Of a DNA stretch of 48,610 bases, positions 42,335-48,610 are shown one piece after another. Under the pieces are notes generated by a model that saw only the letters and a program-made list of their open reading frames with translations, was not told where the DNA came from and did not search any database. Source of the stretch: Desulfurococcales archaeon (lineage in GTDB: Archaea; Thermoproteota; Thermoprotei_A; Sulfolobales; Ignisphaeraceae); NCBI GenBank assembly GCA_027037025.1, contig JALWBS010000005.1, forward strand, positions 1 through 48,610, written 5' to 3'. Position numbers and translations under genes: made by a program. Each line of letters opens with the position of its first letter. The first letter of the stretch is position 1.

Positions 42335-42832
42335 CTAAGCACACCAATCCGTGGATCCGTGCTCCGGCGGCACGTTTGCGTAGCTGAGCACGAGTGCTAG
42401 AGCCATCGCCTTCCTTCTATCGGATCCATAGCACTGTATCTTGCAGTCGTAGACCTCGCCATCGATCTTCGCCCACGCTTGGCATCCGCGAGCCTCTTCG
42501 AAGCATATGATCCCTATCTCGATCCTCCCATCCCTCGAAACCAGCTTTATACGCCTAGACCCTTTGCCACCGAGTTCTTCCACCCTAACGTCATCGACCG
42601 CGAACAGCTTCTTAACCGCGGCAATCAGCTTATCGATGTTTATAGCGCTTATCCTACCCGGATCACGTACATAGAAATAGATAGCGCTAACACCAGCTCT
42701 ATAATCCCTCAACTCGTTCAGTAGCTGAAGAGCCTCTTCACCAAGGTTCTCGGCAACGACGTTCCTAGCGCTTTCTCTCATCTTCTCAATCTCTTTAAGA
42801 ACTTCATCTAACGAAACATCTTTGGGAGCCAT
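42335..42832 (-). CDS. Unknown 165-residue protein
   Basis: Helical N-terminus (EVLKEIEKMRESARNVVAE), then an alpha/beta part with cysteines (IICFEEARGCQAW, CKIQCYGSD). Ends just before the next element. No family recognised. Confidence 0.65.
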   Translation of the reverse strand: MAPKDVSLDEVLKEIEKMRESARNVVAENLGEEALQLLNELRDYRAGVSAIYFYVRDPGRISAINIDKLIAAVKKLFAVDDVRVEELGGKGSRRIKLVSRDGRIEIGIICFEEARGCQAWAKIDGEVYDCKIQCYGSDRRKAMALALVLSYANVPPEHGSTDWCA

Positions 42833-42853
42833 GTGAACCCCCGTGAGAAAAAG
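42833..42853 (-). promoter_or_regulatory. CACGGGG promoter/RBS element
   Basis: CTTTTTCTCACGGGGGT, then TCAC and ATG 42832. Identical over this span to the copy at 48275. Confidence 0.8.
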
Positions 42854-43093
42854 TCATTTTCTTCCCAATACGCATCGAACCGGAGACGGAATGACCTCCC
42901 TAGCAATTCTACACACGTCGAGCCGCACCCTCGAATCGTTGATGGGTAGCTCCACCATCAGCGTTAACCTACCGCAGATATCCCGCTTAAGCGATATCTT
43001 CGCACTTGGAAACGCCTCACGCAACCTGCGCTCCACCGTAGCCGCGTAGCGAAGAATAGTGAATCGATCGGTCGAGCGAATGTATATCCTCAT
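42854..43093 (-). CDS. Small unknown protein
   Basis: 79 residues from ATG 43093. Upstream is GTTTTTATGGGGGTGGGT: the G-run and four-base spacing of the right-arm element are kept, but the CAC is missing. The product (MRIYIRSTDRFTILRY) is alpha/beta, like a small ferredoxin-like or RHH fold. Function unknown. Confidence 0.55.
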   Translation of the reverse strand: MRIYIRSTDRFTILRYAATVERRLREAFPSAKISLKRDICGRLTLMVELPINDSRVRLDVCRIAREVIPSPVRCVLGRK

Positions 43094-43115
43094 ACCCACC
43101 CCCATAAAAACAATT
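43094..43115 (-). promoter_or_regulatory. Variant right-arm element without CAC
   Basis: TGTTTTTATGGGGGTGGGT before ATG 43093. It keeps GGGGGT and N4, which points to ribosome binding as the conserved role of the G-run. Confidence 0.5.
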
Positions 43116-43121
43116 CTATCC

Positions 43122-43502
43122 TTATTCCTCGGTATAACCACAGCTATCCCTCCACCTCCCTTCCCCAACCTTCATCAAGACCTTCACCGCGGTTCCGTAA
43201 GTCTTAGACACGGCGAAGTACACGAGGTTGTACTGATCGTCGATATCCTTGCAAAGAAGAATCTCGATACCGTCATCGCTCTCGATCGCCGCAAGTCTAC
43301 GACCCGAAGCTACGTGCTTGATCGATTCGATGAGTACATCCACAAGAGAAACTCGCTTGACGCAGAACTCAGTATTCGAATCCACATCCCTTCCGCAGAT
43401 ATAGGTATCGGGAGCATCTAGGCTAAGACCCTCGATCGCAACCGGAAAAGGACTATCTATCCTAGCATACGCCACTTCCGTAGATCCCCTCTCAACCTCC
43501 AT
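43122..43502 (-). CDS. Unknown 126-residue protein
   Basis: Starts at ATG 43502, set by the element spacing. Strand-rich with four or five cysteines and an acidic middle (AIESDDGIEILLCKDIDD). Function unknown. Confidence 0.6.
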   Translation of the reverse strand: MEVERGSTEVAYARIDSPFPVAIEGLSLDAPDTYICGRDVDSNTEFCVKRVSLVDVLIESIKHVASGRRLAAIESDDGIEILLCKDIDDQYNLVYFAVSKTYGTAVKVLMKVGEGRWRDSCGYTEE

Positions 43503-43529
43503 ACACACCCCCGTGAAGCGAGAAAAACG
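43503..43529 (-). promoter_or_regulatory. CACGGGG promoter/RBS element
   Basis: GTTTTTCTCGCTTCACGGGG, then GTGTGT and ATG 43502. Confidence 0.75.
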
Positions 43530-43531
43530 TG

Positions 43532-43885
43532 CTATGCACCGAGATCAATGATTACAATCGGTTTACCACCTACGGCACACTCAACAACGTTGTCGTAAGC
43601 ATACATCCTCACACCACCTAGCTTCTCGCAACACTCGCTAGGATCATTAGCATCTCTGCAAACCGGTATCGGAGCTCCACCACGCGGATCGTATATCCAG
43701 AACCTGAACCTCTTCACCAACTCATCTATGCGTCTCACCACATCATTGCTGGGCTCTCTACCCATCTCCACCGCATCCATGTAGCTCTTCAACGCTATCA
43801 GATAGTCTTCGGAAAGCGGACGAAGAATTTCAACCCTCTCTAGCCCTAGCACCCTAGCAATTTCGCAAGCTATATCCCGATCCAT
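43532..43885 (-). CDS. Unknown cysteine-containing protein
   Basis: 117 residues from ATG 43885 (spacing of the element decides against the ATG six bases upstream). Helical first half, then a segment with closely spaced cysteines (CRDANDPSECCEKLGG). Function unknown. Confidence 0.6.
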   Translation of the reverse strand: MDRDIACEIARVLGLERVEILRPLSEDYLIALKSYMDAVEMGREPSNDVVRRIDELVKRFRFWIYDPRGGAPIPVCRDANDPSECCEKLGGVRMYAYDNVVECAVGGKPIVIIDLGA

Positions 43886-43912
43886 GTACATCCCCGTGTA
43901 GGGATGGAAAAA
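43886..43912 (-). promoter_or_regulatory. CACGGGG promoter/RBS element
   Basis: AGTTTTTCCATCCCTACACGGGGAT (T-run about 10 bases upstream of CAC), then GTAC and ATG 43885. Confidence 0.7.
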
Positions 43913-44350
43913 CTATGGTTTGGGTAGGTCTAGACCTGTGAGCGTGGGTAGATCCACGAGTGTCTTCATCCAATCCGGGTAGTTGTCTTGGTACTCGAAC
44001 CGCTTACCGGTTTCCGTCGATGCTACCACGATCCTGTCATGACCAGCCGACTTCGAGTACTCGTAGATCACCGTAACGATATCGAATATTCCTTCACCGA
44101 TGATTCTAAGGACTAGCGCCTCGGCAATTCTTAGGAACTCAAGAGCTTTATCAACGTACTTAGCCTCGATGTATGCTATGCCATGATCGAACTCTATTCT
44201 ATCCGGATCCACTTGAACATCGTTGTACAGCAAATTGACGAGATTGTCTAGTACCGGCAATACATGGATTTCAATCCTAGTCCTTGTGTAACACACATTC
44301 ATATCGGATGTACACCAAAATACTCCCTCATCCGGTTCCGTCGCAACCAT
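43913..44350 (-). CDS. Unknown 145-residue protein
   Basis: Starts at ATG 44350. Two cysteines near the N-terminus (FWCTSDMNVC), then alternating strands and helices (RIEIHVLPVLDNLVNLLY, KYVDKALEFLRIAEAL). Function unknown. Confidence 0.6.
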   Translation of the reverse strand: MVATEPDEGVFWCTSDMNVCYTRTRIEIHVLPVLDNLVNLLYNDVQVDPDRIEFDHGIAYIEAKYVDKALEFLRIAEALVLRIIGEGIFDIVTVIYEYSKSAGHDRIVVASTETGKRFEYQDNYPDWMKTLVDLPTLTGLDLPKP

Positions 44351-44374
44351 GTATACCCCCGTGGAAAACGTTTT
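44351..44374 (-). promoter_or_regulatory. CACGGGG promoter/RBS element
   Basis: ACGTTTTCCACGGGGGT, then ATAC and ATG 44350. Confidence 0.75.
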
Positions 44375-44786
44375 ACCATACGGAGTACGGGATTTCACCA
44401 CAAGTTTCTTTCACGAGCATTCTCACGTATCCATAGGACATTAAGTACCGCGCCATCGACGCCAACATCATTTCGCATAGATGCTCGTTCTTCAGTAACC
44501 ACTCAATGATCTCAGTACATCGTCGAAGAACCGTGGCTGGAGGAAAACTCCTTCTAAACTCAATACAACACTTATGCACACCATTCTCTATCCTTATACG
44601 TATCAGAGCCAACGACATCTCGACAACGTTCTTTGGATATTCAACGAGTGATATCCTCGATGTCACCTTCTCAATTCTACAAGGCTCAGCAGATTTTACA
44701 ATGCCATTCTCTTCGATTAGCACAATCACTTTCACAAGCTCGTTCTCGCTTTCAACATGCCTAAACACATAGGTAGAGCTACCCAT
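44373..44786 (-). CDS. Unknown 137-residue protein
   Basis: Starts at ATG 44786; GTG 44795 is possible. Alternating strands and helices, cysteine-containing (CCIEFRRSFPP, CTEIIEWLL). Function unknown. Confidence 0.6.
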   Translation of the reverse strand: MGSSTYVFRHVESENELVKVIVLIEENGIVKSAEPCRIEKVTSRISLVEYPKNVVEMSLALIRIRIENGVHKCCIEFRRSFPPATVLRRCTEIIEWLLKNEHLCEMMLASMARYLMSYGYVRMLVKETCGEIPYSVW

Positions 44787-44809
44787 TTTATTCACCCCGT
44801 GGAAAAAGA
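44787..44809 (-). promoter_or_regulatory. CACGGGG promoter/RBS element
   Basis: TTCTTTTTCCACGGGGTG, then AATAAA and ATG 44786. Confidence 0.7.
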
Positions 44810-44815
44810 ATGTGT

Positions 44816-45445
44816 TTATCGAGGCTCTTTCTCGAAGGTGAAGCTAGCACACTTGAACACTCCATGAGCGTTGCACACGTAGTTACAGTAATAGAGATGT
44901 TCGTATATACACACATCGTCTAGGCACAGCTCGATCGTTCCGACACCGCTGTTGAAATCGAAGTCCTTGTAGTCCTTGGAGAAGTTCACTCCCCACGCCT
45001 CTCCAATAACGACAAATGGATAGGCATCTCCGCCACGGCTAGACTTTGCAAAGGCATCGATTCCGCACGACTCTAGGTATCGAGCAACTAATCTGAGTAG
45101 AATCGAATCATCTTCGAGGCTCAGACTAGCGATCGCATCAGTAAGCTTACCATCGCTCTTCACAACCTTTGGAACGATGAAGTACACCGATCCATGACCG
45201 TCGTATAGCTCGATAACCGCGAGATCCGTCTTCTCCTCAATCAATTTCCATAGCTCAGATACGTAGTTCCTGAGCTCGTCGTACATCTCATCGCTTAGAT
45301 CGTACTTCTCCCTCATCTCATCGAGTACGCCGTAAATCCCTTCATCGCTTAGAACCAGCGTTCTCCCACGAATCATGTTCTTCAGAATTTCCTTCGCGAA
45401 CTCGTATTTCAAATCGGTTGATTGAGATACAACTATTTGACTCAT
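44816..45445 (-). CDS. Unknown 209-residue protein
   Basis: Starts at ATG 45445. Helical N-terminus, acidic body, and a C-terminal strand-rich part with five cysteines (ELCLDDVCIYEHLYYCNYVC). Function unknown. Confidence 0.65.
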   Translation of the reverse strand: MSQIVVSQSTDLKYEFAKEILKNMIRGRTLVLSDEGIYGVLDEMREKYDLSDEMYDELRNYVSELWKLIEEKTDLAVIELYDGHGSVYFIVPKVVKSDGKLTDAIASLSLEDDSILLRLVARYLESCGIDAFAKSSRGGDAYPFVVIGEAWGVNFSKDYKDFDFNSGVGTIELCLDDVCIYEHLYYCNYVCNAHGVFKCASFTFEKEPR

Positions 45446-45471
45446 GTCAAACCCCCGTGATCCATAAAAAC
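45446..45471 (-). promoter_or_regulatory. CACGGGG promoter/RBS element
   Basis: AGTTTTTATGGATCACGGGG, then GTTTGAC and ATG 45445. The T-run overlaps the stop of the small gene upstream. Confidence 0.7.
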
Positions 45472-45638
45472 TAGCATCGACGTAGCTTGACACACTCCAC
45501 GAATATGCATAGAAACATTGTGAACAGCACAACGATGCCGCCAATCAACATGTATAGAGCCGCATCGACACCAATAACAAGACTAATGAGCAGAGCGATG
45601 ATGATGAGCACCACCGTAGCTAGAACAACGCTCCTCAT
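45471..45638 (-). CDS. 55-residue two-TM membrane protein
   Basis: Starts at ATG 45638, overlapping the upstream stop (ATGA), with AGGGGAGG just before. Two hydrophobic segments (VVLATVVLIIIALLISLVIG and MLIGGIVVLFTMFLCIFV) and a basic end (KLRRC). The coupled start and clean membrane profile support it despite its length. Small membrane proteins of this kind can be holin-like, but this is a guess. Confidence 0.65.
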   Translation of the reverse strand: MRSVVLATVVLIIIALLISLVIGVDAALYMLIGGIVVLFTMFLCIFVECVKLRRC

Positions 45639-45913
45639 CCTCCCCTCCCCTTGAGATTTTCAAGTATTATTTTCCACCACATGCATGGGTGTTCTATCCA
45701 TATCCACCACCACTTGATCCAAAACGCTAAGTCATCGAGATCCCTACGTTGCTTCGGATCGTACCACACCTCCTTGGCATGTATATACGTGAAGATCTCT
45801 AACCACCATTGAATGCTATCGAAGAAAAGCACCGTTCGAGGAACGTGATATCCACGAGAGCGTTTTTCGAGCAATAAACGCCATGGATCAAAAGGTGTCC
45901 TTATAATCTCCAT
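45635..45913 (-). CDS. Tryptophan-rich small protein
   Basis: 92 residues with eleven tryptophans, concentrated at the C-terminus (FWIKWWWIWIEHPCMWWK). Basic first half (RLLLEKRSRGYH). Such an aromatic amphipathic helix would bind membranes or a protein surface. It is followed at once by a two-TM protein, so the pair may act at the membrane. No family recognised. Confidence 0.65.
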   Translation of the reverse strand: MEIIRTPFDPWRLLLEKRSRGYHVPRTVLFFDSIQWWLEIFTYIHAKEVWYDPKQRRDLDDLAFWIKWWWIWIEHPCMWWKIILENLKGRGG

Positions 45914-45931
45914 TCTAACCCCCGTGAAAAA
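45914..45931 (-). promoter_or_regulatory. CACGGGG promoter/RBS element
   Basis: CATTTTTCACGGGGGT, then TAGA and ATG 45913. Confidence 0.75.
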
Positions 45932-45935
45932 TGAG

Positions 45936-46496
45936 TTATGATATGTAGAGAAGTGTAGATGGACGAAGGGTTTGTAGTGGTGGCGGCGGAACAATCACGT
46001 CGCGGTGCGGTGATAGAGCGGCGATGGGGATGGATAGCATGCGATAGTCTAGATTAAACAACATGTATACTATCGGAATCACCTTGTCATTTATGGTCTT
46101 GCGAAACTCGATGCCAAACATGCCGATTAGCTTGAAGATGGCGTCGATCTCGTTGAACGCTACAAGATACTCACCAATCAACTCAGCAATTTTGCGCAGA
46201 GCCTCTTCAAGTTCACGCTGATAAACGCTCGTTATGATATACACCATGGACGAATACTCCCTTTCAACTGTTTTCTGAATCATGACGATAAGTTCGCTAC
46301 ATTGCTTCAACACAACATAGCTAATCGTTATTTTATAGATTCGCAATGTTCCATGTGGAACAACGATCGATAATGAGCATTTGCGATCACTGCAATAATG
46401 ATCGACATAGCCAACGTATGTCGAAACCTCATGGATTTTCTCGAAGTAATTACATAGCTGTGAAAACACGTTATACAATGGATCCAGAGGTTTCAT
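45936..46496 (-). CDS. Unknown helical protein
   Basis: 186 residues from ATG 46496. Mostly helical (LEEALRKIAELIGEYLVAF), cysteine-containing N-terminus, proline-rich C-terminus (VPPPPLQTLRP). Function unknown. Confidence 0.65.
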   Translation of the reverse strand: MKPLDPLYNVFSQLCNYFEKIHEVSTYVGYVDHYCSDRKCSLSIVVPHGTLRIYKITISYVVLKQCSELIVMIQKTVEREYSSMVYIITSVYQRELEEALRKIAELIGEYLVAFNEIDAIFKLIGMFGIEFRKTINDKVIPIVYMLFNLDYRMLSIPIAALSPHRDVIVPPPPLQTLRPSTLLYIS

Positions 46497-46516
46497 AAAC
46501 ACCCCCGTGAAAAAGA
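46497..46516 (-). promoter_or_regulatory. CACGGGG promoter/RBS element
   Basis: TTCTTTTTCACGGGGGT, then GTTT and ATG 46496. A second T-rich box (ATTTTATTTTTATTT) lies further upstream at about 46537-46551. Confidence 0.75.
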
Positions 46517-46580
46517 ATGCAATTCAACGCTATTAAATAAAAATAAAATTTGTTTTGGATGGAAAGAGGATTTAGAGATG

Positions 46581-46853
46581 TTATCCGGCGATATCGAGCT
46601 TTTCAACACGGATAGTAATATTCTCGTTTCTCGATCTTAACTCGTTGATCTTCTGCTCGAAGTCCATCGGACTAACAGGGTTGTCATTTACGAACACACG
46701 TATCTTGCTCCAACCCTTGGATCTAGCAATTTCAATGATTTTCTGCTTTATTTCGCTAGGACTCATCCCTCGAATGCTGATCTCTTCATTTTCTACTACT
46801 AGTTTTTCAGACGGTGTTATGTTCCAAGTTTGTTCTACATTCCATTCACTCAT
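46581..46853 (-). CDS. Small alpha/beta protein
   Basis: 90 residues from ATG 46853. Predicted order strand-helix-strand-helix-strand (EEISIRG, PSEIKQKIIEIARSKGW, KIRVFVND, FEQKINELRSR, ITIRVEKLDIAG). The order and size could fit a beta-grasp or ferredoxin-like fold, but there is no diagnostic motif and no C-terminal GG. Function unknown. Confidence 0.6.
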   Translation of the reverse strand: MSEWNVEQTWNITPSEKLVVENEEISIRGMSPSEIKQKIIEIARSKGWSKIRVFVNDNPVSPMDFEQKINELRSRNENITIRVEKLDIAG

Positions 46854-46876
46854 ACCCCACACCCCCGTGAAAAATA
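46854..46876 (-). promoter_or_regulatory. CACGGGG promoter/RBS element
   Basis: TATTATTTTTCACGGGGGT, then GTGGGGT and ATG 46853; the spacer is longer than usual. Confidence 0.7.
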
Positions 46877-46884
46877 ATAGAGTG

Positions 46885-47082
46885 TTAATCGATTTGTTTT
46901 AGTGCATCGAGAATTTGGCGATGCACTTCATGAGATATCGGTACCTCGATCTCCTTCGATGGTAGTACAATAACTAGTTTGCTGGATACAATGCGAATTA
47001 TTGGATAGTTACCGTTGCACGCCGGCATTAATACCAGTTCACCATGTTTATTATCGATACACAAGCCGTACTTGCATTTCAT
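46885..47082 (-). CDS. Small unknown beta-rich protein
   Basis: 65 residues, mostly strands (ELVLMPACNGNYPIIRIVSS) with a final helix and three cysteines. Preceded by a CACGGGG element lacking a good T-run and by a 21-bp TATA-like inverted repeat. Confidence 0.55.
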   Translation of the reverse strand: MKCKYGLCIDNKHGELVLMPACNGNYPIIRIVSSKLVIVLPSKEIEVPISHEVHRQILDALKQID

Positions 47083-47100
47083 ACAAACCCCGTGGAATAG
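47083..47100 (-). promoter_or_regulatory. CACGGGG promoter/RBS element (weak T-run)
   Basis: CTATTCCACGGGGTTTGT before ATG 47082. The T-run is reduced; the inverted repeat at 47114 may supply the TATA function. Confidence 0.6.
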
Positions 47101-47113
47101 GCAACGAGCGGGG

Positions 47114-47134
47114 TATACATATAATATATGTATA
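47114..47134. repeat. TATA-rich perfect inverted repeat
   Basis: TATACATATA, one A, TATATGTATA: 10-bp arms with one base between. It lies 32-52 bases upstream of the gene at 47082, where box A or an operator is expected. Confidence 0.6.
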
Positions 47135-47182
47135 GGGGGTGAATCGTTTGGTTGGAACCTAACTAGAATAAAGGGATTGAAT

Positions 47183-47198
47183 TCCCGTGAAGAAAAAT
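47183..47198 (-). promoter_or_regulatory. Orphan CACGGG element
   Basis: ATTTTTCTTCACGGG on the minus strand, but no open frame of useful length follows before the next gene. It may be a remnant of a lost gene or a promoter for a leader or small RNA. Confidence 0.5.
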
Positions 47199-47200
47199 GG

Positions 47201-48274
47201 TTAGAAATCGATGCATTTGTCTATGCTCACACCATCATCGTACAGATCGTTGAAGATTTCTGGAGTGTACGCCGATGTCGATGGTATCGATAGTATCTTC
47301 ACGATCTTGTCAATTATTGACCTTAGCACATCAGTGGTTAGTCTATCGTAAGACTTAAGAATTTCTCGCTCCGCAGATCCTAGACACACTATACCATCGT
47401 CACTTATGTTCGGATGATAATACTCCTTATCCTTGTACAGAAGGAAAGCGTCGCCTTTCACCTCTACTAGCGAGTAATGTTTCTCCGATATGTTGAATAC
47501 TAATGTTATTGTTTTTACCACTACCTTGATCGGTGGCACGGCTACTAAGCATCCCCTTCTATGGTTAGCGATGACATTCGTTTCTATCTCCTTCTCGATG
47601 CTGAACGTGATGATGAGCCTATCTTCCTCGGTTCTGATCTCCTCAATATTCAACTCTTTCGGAGATAAATCTATTGGTGGTATGGACGTTATGTACAATG
47701 GTAGATACCTCAGCTCATTCAAATATTCGAACGACAATCTTCTCAGCTCAAAGCGCTTGGTGATATCCGCTCCTAGAACCTTCAGCTTCAGCATCTTCAT
47801 AGCATTGACCGCAAATAACCATAGTGATGGCACTTTGTTATGCGTTATGTCGGATATCACAAAGGTGTTGCGCTTAGGATCGTAGCACATATATTCGGTA
47901 CAATAACCATGTTTTGTTCGCATATCGGTTGTGCACGGATGCCCTTCGTTGAAGATCCTAAGTATCTTATCGATATCGAATTCATCTTCTATTCTATGTT
48001 CGTAGATGTCGGTGCGAATGCCGTCAATGTAGCAGTATATCAGAACAGCGTTTCGCGGTATTTCTTTTAGCTCGCCGTGATTTATCACATACTTAATTCC
48101 TAGTTCTTTCAATTCCTTGGCGAACATCTCCACAAAGATTCTAGAATATTCGTAATCGGTGTGCACTATGCCATTGGTTGTTATTATGTCTTCGCAATCT
48201 ACACACATCTTCCTTAGATACTCAACATCATCAGTATTAGTATCAGAATGAGTTTGGATTATCCATTCGGACAT
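47201..48274 (-). CDS. Protein with E2 (UBC)-like active-site motif
   Basis: 357 residues from ATG 48274, set by the element. The C-terminal 130 residues read like an E2/RWD-type fold: strands with VKTITLVFNISEKHYSLVEV and GDAFLLYKDKEYY, then HPNISDDGIVCLGS (residues 287-300), then helices with LTTDVLRSIIDKIVKIL. E2 enzymes have HPNI..xG.(I/V)CL with the same spacing between HPN and the catalytic cysteine (C297 here), and prokaryotic E2-like proteins often continue CLG. The N-terminal 200 residues are unknown. A role in ubiquitin-like transfer is inferred from the motif only; no E1, UBL or JAB gene was recognised. Confidence 0.5.
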   Translation of the reverse strand: MSEWIIQTHSDTNTDDVEYLRKMCVDCEDIITTNGIVHTDYEYSRIFVEMFAKELKELGIKYVINHGELKEIPRNAVLIYCYIDGIRTDIYEHRIEDEFDIDKILRIFNEGHPCTTDMRTKHGYCTEYMCYDPKRNTFVISDITHNKVPSLWLFAVNAMKMLKLKVLGADITKRFELRRLSFEYLNELRYLPLYITSIPPIDLSPKELNIEEIRTEEDRLIITFSIEKEIETNVIANHRRGCLVAVPPIKVVVKTITLVFNISEKHYSLVEVKGDAFLLYKDKEYYHPNISDDGIVCLGSAEREILKSYDRLTTDVLRSIIDKIVKILSIPSTSAYTPEIFNDLYDDGVSIDKCIDF

Positions 48275-48610
48275 GTGAACCCCCGTGAGAAAAAGATAGG
48301 ATGTCGGATAGATTGAACACATGGTTCAATCTAAACGATCGGTATAGTGATATCATTAGATAGACAATTATCGAAGCCGCGAGAATAGCGGTAGCATCAT
48401 CATCGATCTTGCGATCGATAACCACGATCATGTAATTGCCGCGATCATATACACGCTTAACCTTCTCAACATCGCTTTTAGATACTAAGAATAACTTTAT
48501 CGATGGTCTGAACTCGCTGAACATCGCTAGTAGCAAATCCACATCATTGGTAATAACCACATCGATTTTGAACGGTCGCAACAACGATAGGTATTCATAG
48601 AATTGGTGAT
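48243..48610 (-). CDS. Unknown protein, C-terminal part (joins 1..244 if circular)
   Basis: The frame is open to the window edge and continues from base 1 on the minus strand without a stop (GGR, then N at the junction codon, then HQFYEYL). The joined protein is 203 residues: a strand-rich N-terminal half, then an alpha/beta part (FKIDVVITNDVDLLLAMFSEF) and a hydrophobic helix (ATAILAASIIVYLMISLY). Its last 17 codons run through the promoter element of the next gene and 32 bases into it. No family recognised. Confidence 0.6.
   Translation of the reverse strand, partial: HQFYEYLSLLRPFKIDVVITNDVDLLLAMFSEFRPSIKLFLVSKSDVEKVKRVYDRGNYMIVVIDRKIDDDATAILAASIIVYLMISLYRSFRLNHVFNLSDILSFSHGGSHVRMDNPNSF
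48275..48296 (-). promoter_or_regulatory. CACGGGG promoter/RBS element
   Basis: ATCTTTTTCTCACGGGGGT, then TCAC and ATG 48274. Confidence 0.8.

Noticed and set aside
46581..46853. Ubiquitin-like partner for the E2-like protein
   Set aside because: Strand/helix order could fit, but there is no C-terminal glycine pair and no recognisable UBL motif.

Overview
The window reads as the genome of a double-stranded DNA virus (less likely a virus-derived plasmid) of a hyperthermophilic archaeon, probably from the Thermoproteota (Crenarchaeota). The signs are archaeal box-A promoters of the TTTATTT/TTTTTAT type, GGTGA-type ribosome binding sites, many ATGA/GTGA start-stop overlaps, frequent GTG and TTG starts, AGG/AGA/ATA-rich coding sequence, ribbon-helix-helix (RHH) and HTH/zinc-finger regulators, a Cas4-like nuclease, and many small genes without recognisable relatives. 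No rRNA, tRNA or housekeeping operon is seen. The 48,610 bp look like a complete circle. The minus-strand frame that leaves the window at base 1 continues without a stop into the minus-strand frame entering at base 48610, giving one 203-residue protein.

Layout. (1) 0.6-2.2 kb: a 1.6-kb AT-rich region without a convincing gene, between divergent gene blocks. It holds three 61-bp tandem repeats, a 16-bp palindrome and a perfect 26-bp inverted repeat, and is the best candidate for a replication origin or control region. (2) 2.2-8.4 kb, mostly plus strand: an HTH/zinc-finger regulator, small membrane proteins, unknown proteins, a serine recombinase and a coupled protein with a zinc ribbon and an integrase-type DNA-binding domain. 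(3) 8.4-9.8 kb, minus: a bacterial-type (class II) CCA-adding enzyme with an HD domain. (4) 9.9-36 kb, mostly minus: the presumed virion and assembly region. It has many small membrane proteins, a P-loop ATPase, a classic-type AAA+ ATPase, a 1,493-residue helical protein, a 518-residue helical-repeat protein, a lectin-like surface glycoprotein, a second anchored glycoprotein and a tail-fibre-like protein. Short plus-strand groups are inserted, including an abundant-looking helical protein with a strong promoter (27.3 kb) and a Cas4-like nuclease with a zinc-finger regulator (32.2-33.3 kb). (5) 36.8-48.6 kb and across the junction to 0.6 kb, all minus: a tight array of small accessory genes.

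The most striking signal is in region 5. Seventeen copies of one element, a T-run followed by CACGGGG(G)(T/A) and then usually four bases and ATG, precede nearly every gene that starts a transcription unit there. A variant precedes one more gene. The element is not seen in front of genes elsewhere, which use GGTGA. It looks like a promoter and ribosome-binding module that drives this arm as one regulon, plausibly the early host-takeover set. One gene of this set encodes a protein whose C-terminal part carries an HPN(I)...G(I/V)CLG motif like the active site of E2 ubiquitin-conjugating enzymes.

Inferred division of labour: the right arm is expressed as a unit to reprogram the host; the plus-strand left arm handles regulation and DNA transactions; the minus-strand centre builds the virion. 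No DNA polymerase, primase or replication initiator was recognised, so replication probably relies on the host or on one of the unknown proteins. The large helical proteins plus AAA+ ATPase recall, by architecture only, large-tailed spindle-shaped archaeal viruses. I did not recognise a known capsid protein.
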